From NCBI GenBank assembly GCA_031284445.1, contig JAISZW010000134.1, forward strand, positions 1-7,349: DNA of 7,349 nt. Direction: 5' to 3'. The translations under genes were made by a program, and so were the position numbers. The DNA comes from Candidatus Methanovirga basalitermitum (GTDB lineage: Archaea > Methanobacteriota > Methanobacteria > Methanobacteriales > Methanobacteriaceae). The notes below the pieces were generated by a model that did no database searches, had not been told where the DNA came from, and was given only the letters and a program-made list of their open reading frames with translations. Shown piece after piece: positions 6,627 to 7,349 of this stretch (positions are counted from its first letter, which is position 1; every line of letters starts with the position of its first letter).

Positions 6627-7031
6627 TTAACGGGGTCTAATAATTTTATCGTTGTTATTATTGAACTGTTTATTCTTTTTAAATTGTTTATTTGTCCAAT
6701 GTGCAGGATATGCTCCAATGAGTCCTAAAAATGCTGAAATTAATAAAGTTAGTAAAAATCCCACAAGCAAATTAAACATGTCTAATGGTGTTTGTGTTAT
6801 AATCGCTAGTGGAATAGGTGGGGTAATAAATAATCCTATAATAAAATTACCTGCACCATAGATTAATGCTGCTGTTATACCAACGAAATAAGTTTTTTTG
6901 TCAGTATTTGTCATGTAAGTGGATAAAAATCCTATAAAGACTAATACAAACATATTATCAAATAAAACAGATAACAATGCTCCAAATAGAAGACTTATTA
7001 AAATAGAAGTAAATTTATTGAATTCAACCAT
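6627..7031 (-). CDS. Small integral membrane protein, function unknown
   Basis: A 134-residue hydrophobic protein. About four membrane segments can be read: residues 8-24, 26-40, 47-69 and 84-108. The C-terminal 25 residues are hydrophilic, basic and rich in asparagine (NKQFKKNKQFNNNND), probably a cytoplasmic tail. Glycines and alanines in segments three and four (GITAALIYGAGN, FLGLIGAYPAHW) resemble the small uncharacterised membrane proteins common in Methanobacteriales (DUF5518-like), but I cannot assign a family with confidence. The start at 7031 has only a weak GAGAGAT upstream. It lies 54 bases before tyrA on the same strand, and that gap contains its own promoter-like sequence, so a shared operon is uncertain. 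No catalytic or binding motif is visible. Confidence 0.75.
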   Translation of the reverse strand: MVEFNKFTSILISLLFGALLSVLFDNMFVLVFIGFLSTYMTNTDKKTYFVGITAALIYGAGNFIIGLFITPPIPLAIITQTPLDMFNLLVGFLLTLLISAFLGLIGAYPAHWTNKQFKKNKQFNNNNDKIIRPR

Positions 7032-7122
7032 TTTTATCTCTCTTATTTTATTATTTTTAGTAGCAGGTAGATATGCTAAATTTTTAAAATTTTTGAATGA
7101 ATTTAATGTTGTTTATTTTTAG

Positions 7123-7138
7123 TTTTATTTATATATTA
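7123..7138 (-). promoter_or_regulatory. Candidate box A of the membrane protein gene
   Basis: The minus strand reads TAATATATAAATAAAA, a good archaeal box A match about 95 bases before the ATG at 7031, implying a leader of around 70 bases. The region 7139-7231 to its right holds no recognisable gene. Confidence 0.45.
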
Positions 7139-7231
7139 CTATGGCAATACAATGCTGTCAACTTAAGAAATTTCTCCTTTAATTATTATCTACTTTAAAA
7201 ATTTTTTATTTTTAAGGTTAGAAACGGGAAA

Positions 7232-7349
7232 CAAAGATTTTCCTAAATTCATTTTGTGAATAAACGAAAAATCAAAGATTTTCCTAAATTCATTTTGTGA
7301 ATAAACGAAAAATCAAAGATTTTCCTAAATTCATTTTGTGAATAAACGA
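7232..7349. repeat. Tandem 41-bp direct repeats, 2.9 identical copies, open at right edge
   Basis: Units begin at 7232, 7273 and 7314 and are identical over every readable base; the third is cut by the window end after 36 bases. There is no variable spacer. Each unit contains ATTCA-TTTTG-TGAAT (a five-base stem). Across each unit junction AAAATC-AAA-GATTTT forms a six-base stem with a three-base loop; the first copy lacks that left arm because its upstream flank reads GGGAAA instead. The period is not a multiple of three and stops occur in all frames, so the array is non-coding. Confidence 0.9.

Noticed and set aside
7232..7349. CRISPR array
   Set aside because: All 41 bases of the period are conserved between copies, so there are no spacers. 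It is a simple tandem repeat.

Overview
The window looks like chromosomal DNA of a methanogenic archaeon of the order Methanobacteriales, most likely Methanobrevibacter or a close relative. The reasons are very low GC, archaeal AT-rich box-A-like promoters, GGTG/GGAGG ribosome binding sites, a prephenate dehydrogenase with a long archaeal-type C-terminal extension, a zinc-type HemB, and a peptide-modifying-type radical SAM/SPASM protein. The genus is an inference from gene style, not from any search.

Layout, left to right. 1-785 (minus): a heavily decayed IS1-type transposase with zinc ribbon, helix-turn-helix and DDE-domain remnants scattered over all three frames. 786-1097: non-coding, with one imperfect dyad. 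1098-2072 (minus): intact hemB (porphobilinogen synthase). 2073-2259: divergent promoter region with a perfect 14-bp palindrome. 2260-3219 (plus): a two-gene operon encoding a ubiquitin-like sulfur carrier (ThiS/MoaD type, ending in Gly-Gly) and an E1-like activating enzyme (ThiF/MoeB type). 3244-4398 (minus): a radical SAM/SPASM enzyme, convergent with that operon. 4492 to about 5200 (minus): a truncated remnant of a type I restriction HsdR subunit. 5262-6572 (minus): tyrA, prephenate dehydrogenase. 6627-7031 (minus): a small four-helix membrane protein of unknown function. 7232-7349: a spacer-free array of identical 41-bp tandem repeats running off the right edge.

The intact genes serve housekeeping or biosynthesis: tetrapyrrole synthesis (hemB, which in methanogens supplies F430 and corrinoids), tyrosine synthesis (tyrA), sulfur-carrier or protein-modifier activation (thiS-like plus E1), and a probable peptide or protein modification enzyme (radical SAM/SPASM). 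Both selfish or defence-related elements, the transposase and hsdR, are broken.

The points most worth a second look are these. (1) The carrier's terminal Gly-Gly codons double as the Shine-Dalgarno of its E1 gene. (2) The E1 lacks both the zinc cysteines and the catalytic cysteine of MoeB. (3) The SPASM protein keeps every cluster cysteine of sulfatase maturases but has Tyr where their catalytic Asp should be. (4) The hairpin-containing tandem repeats at the right edge look non-coding.
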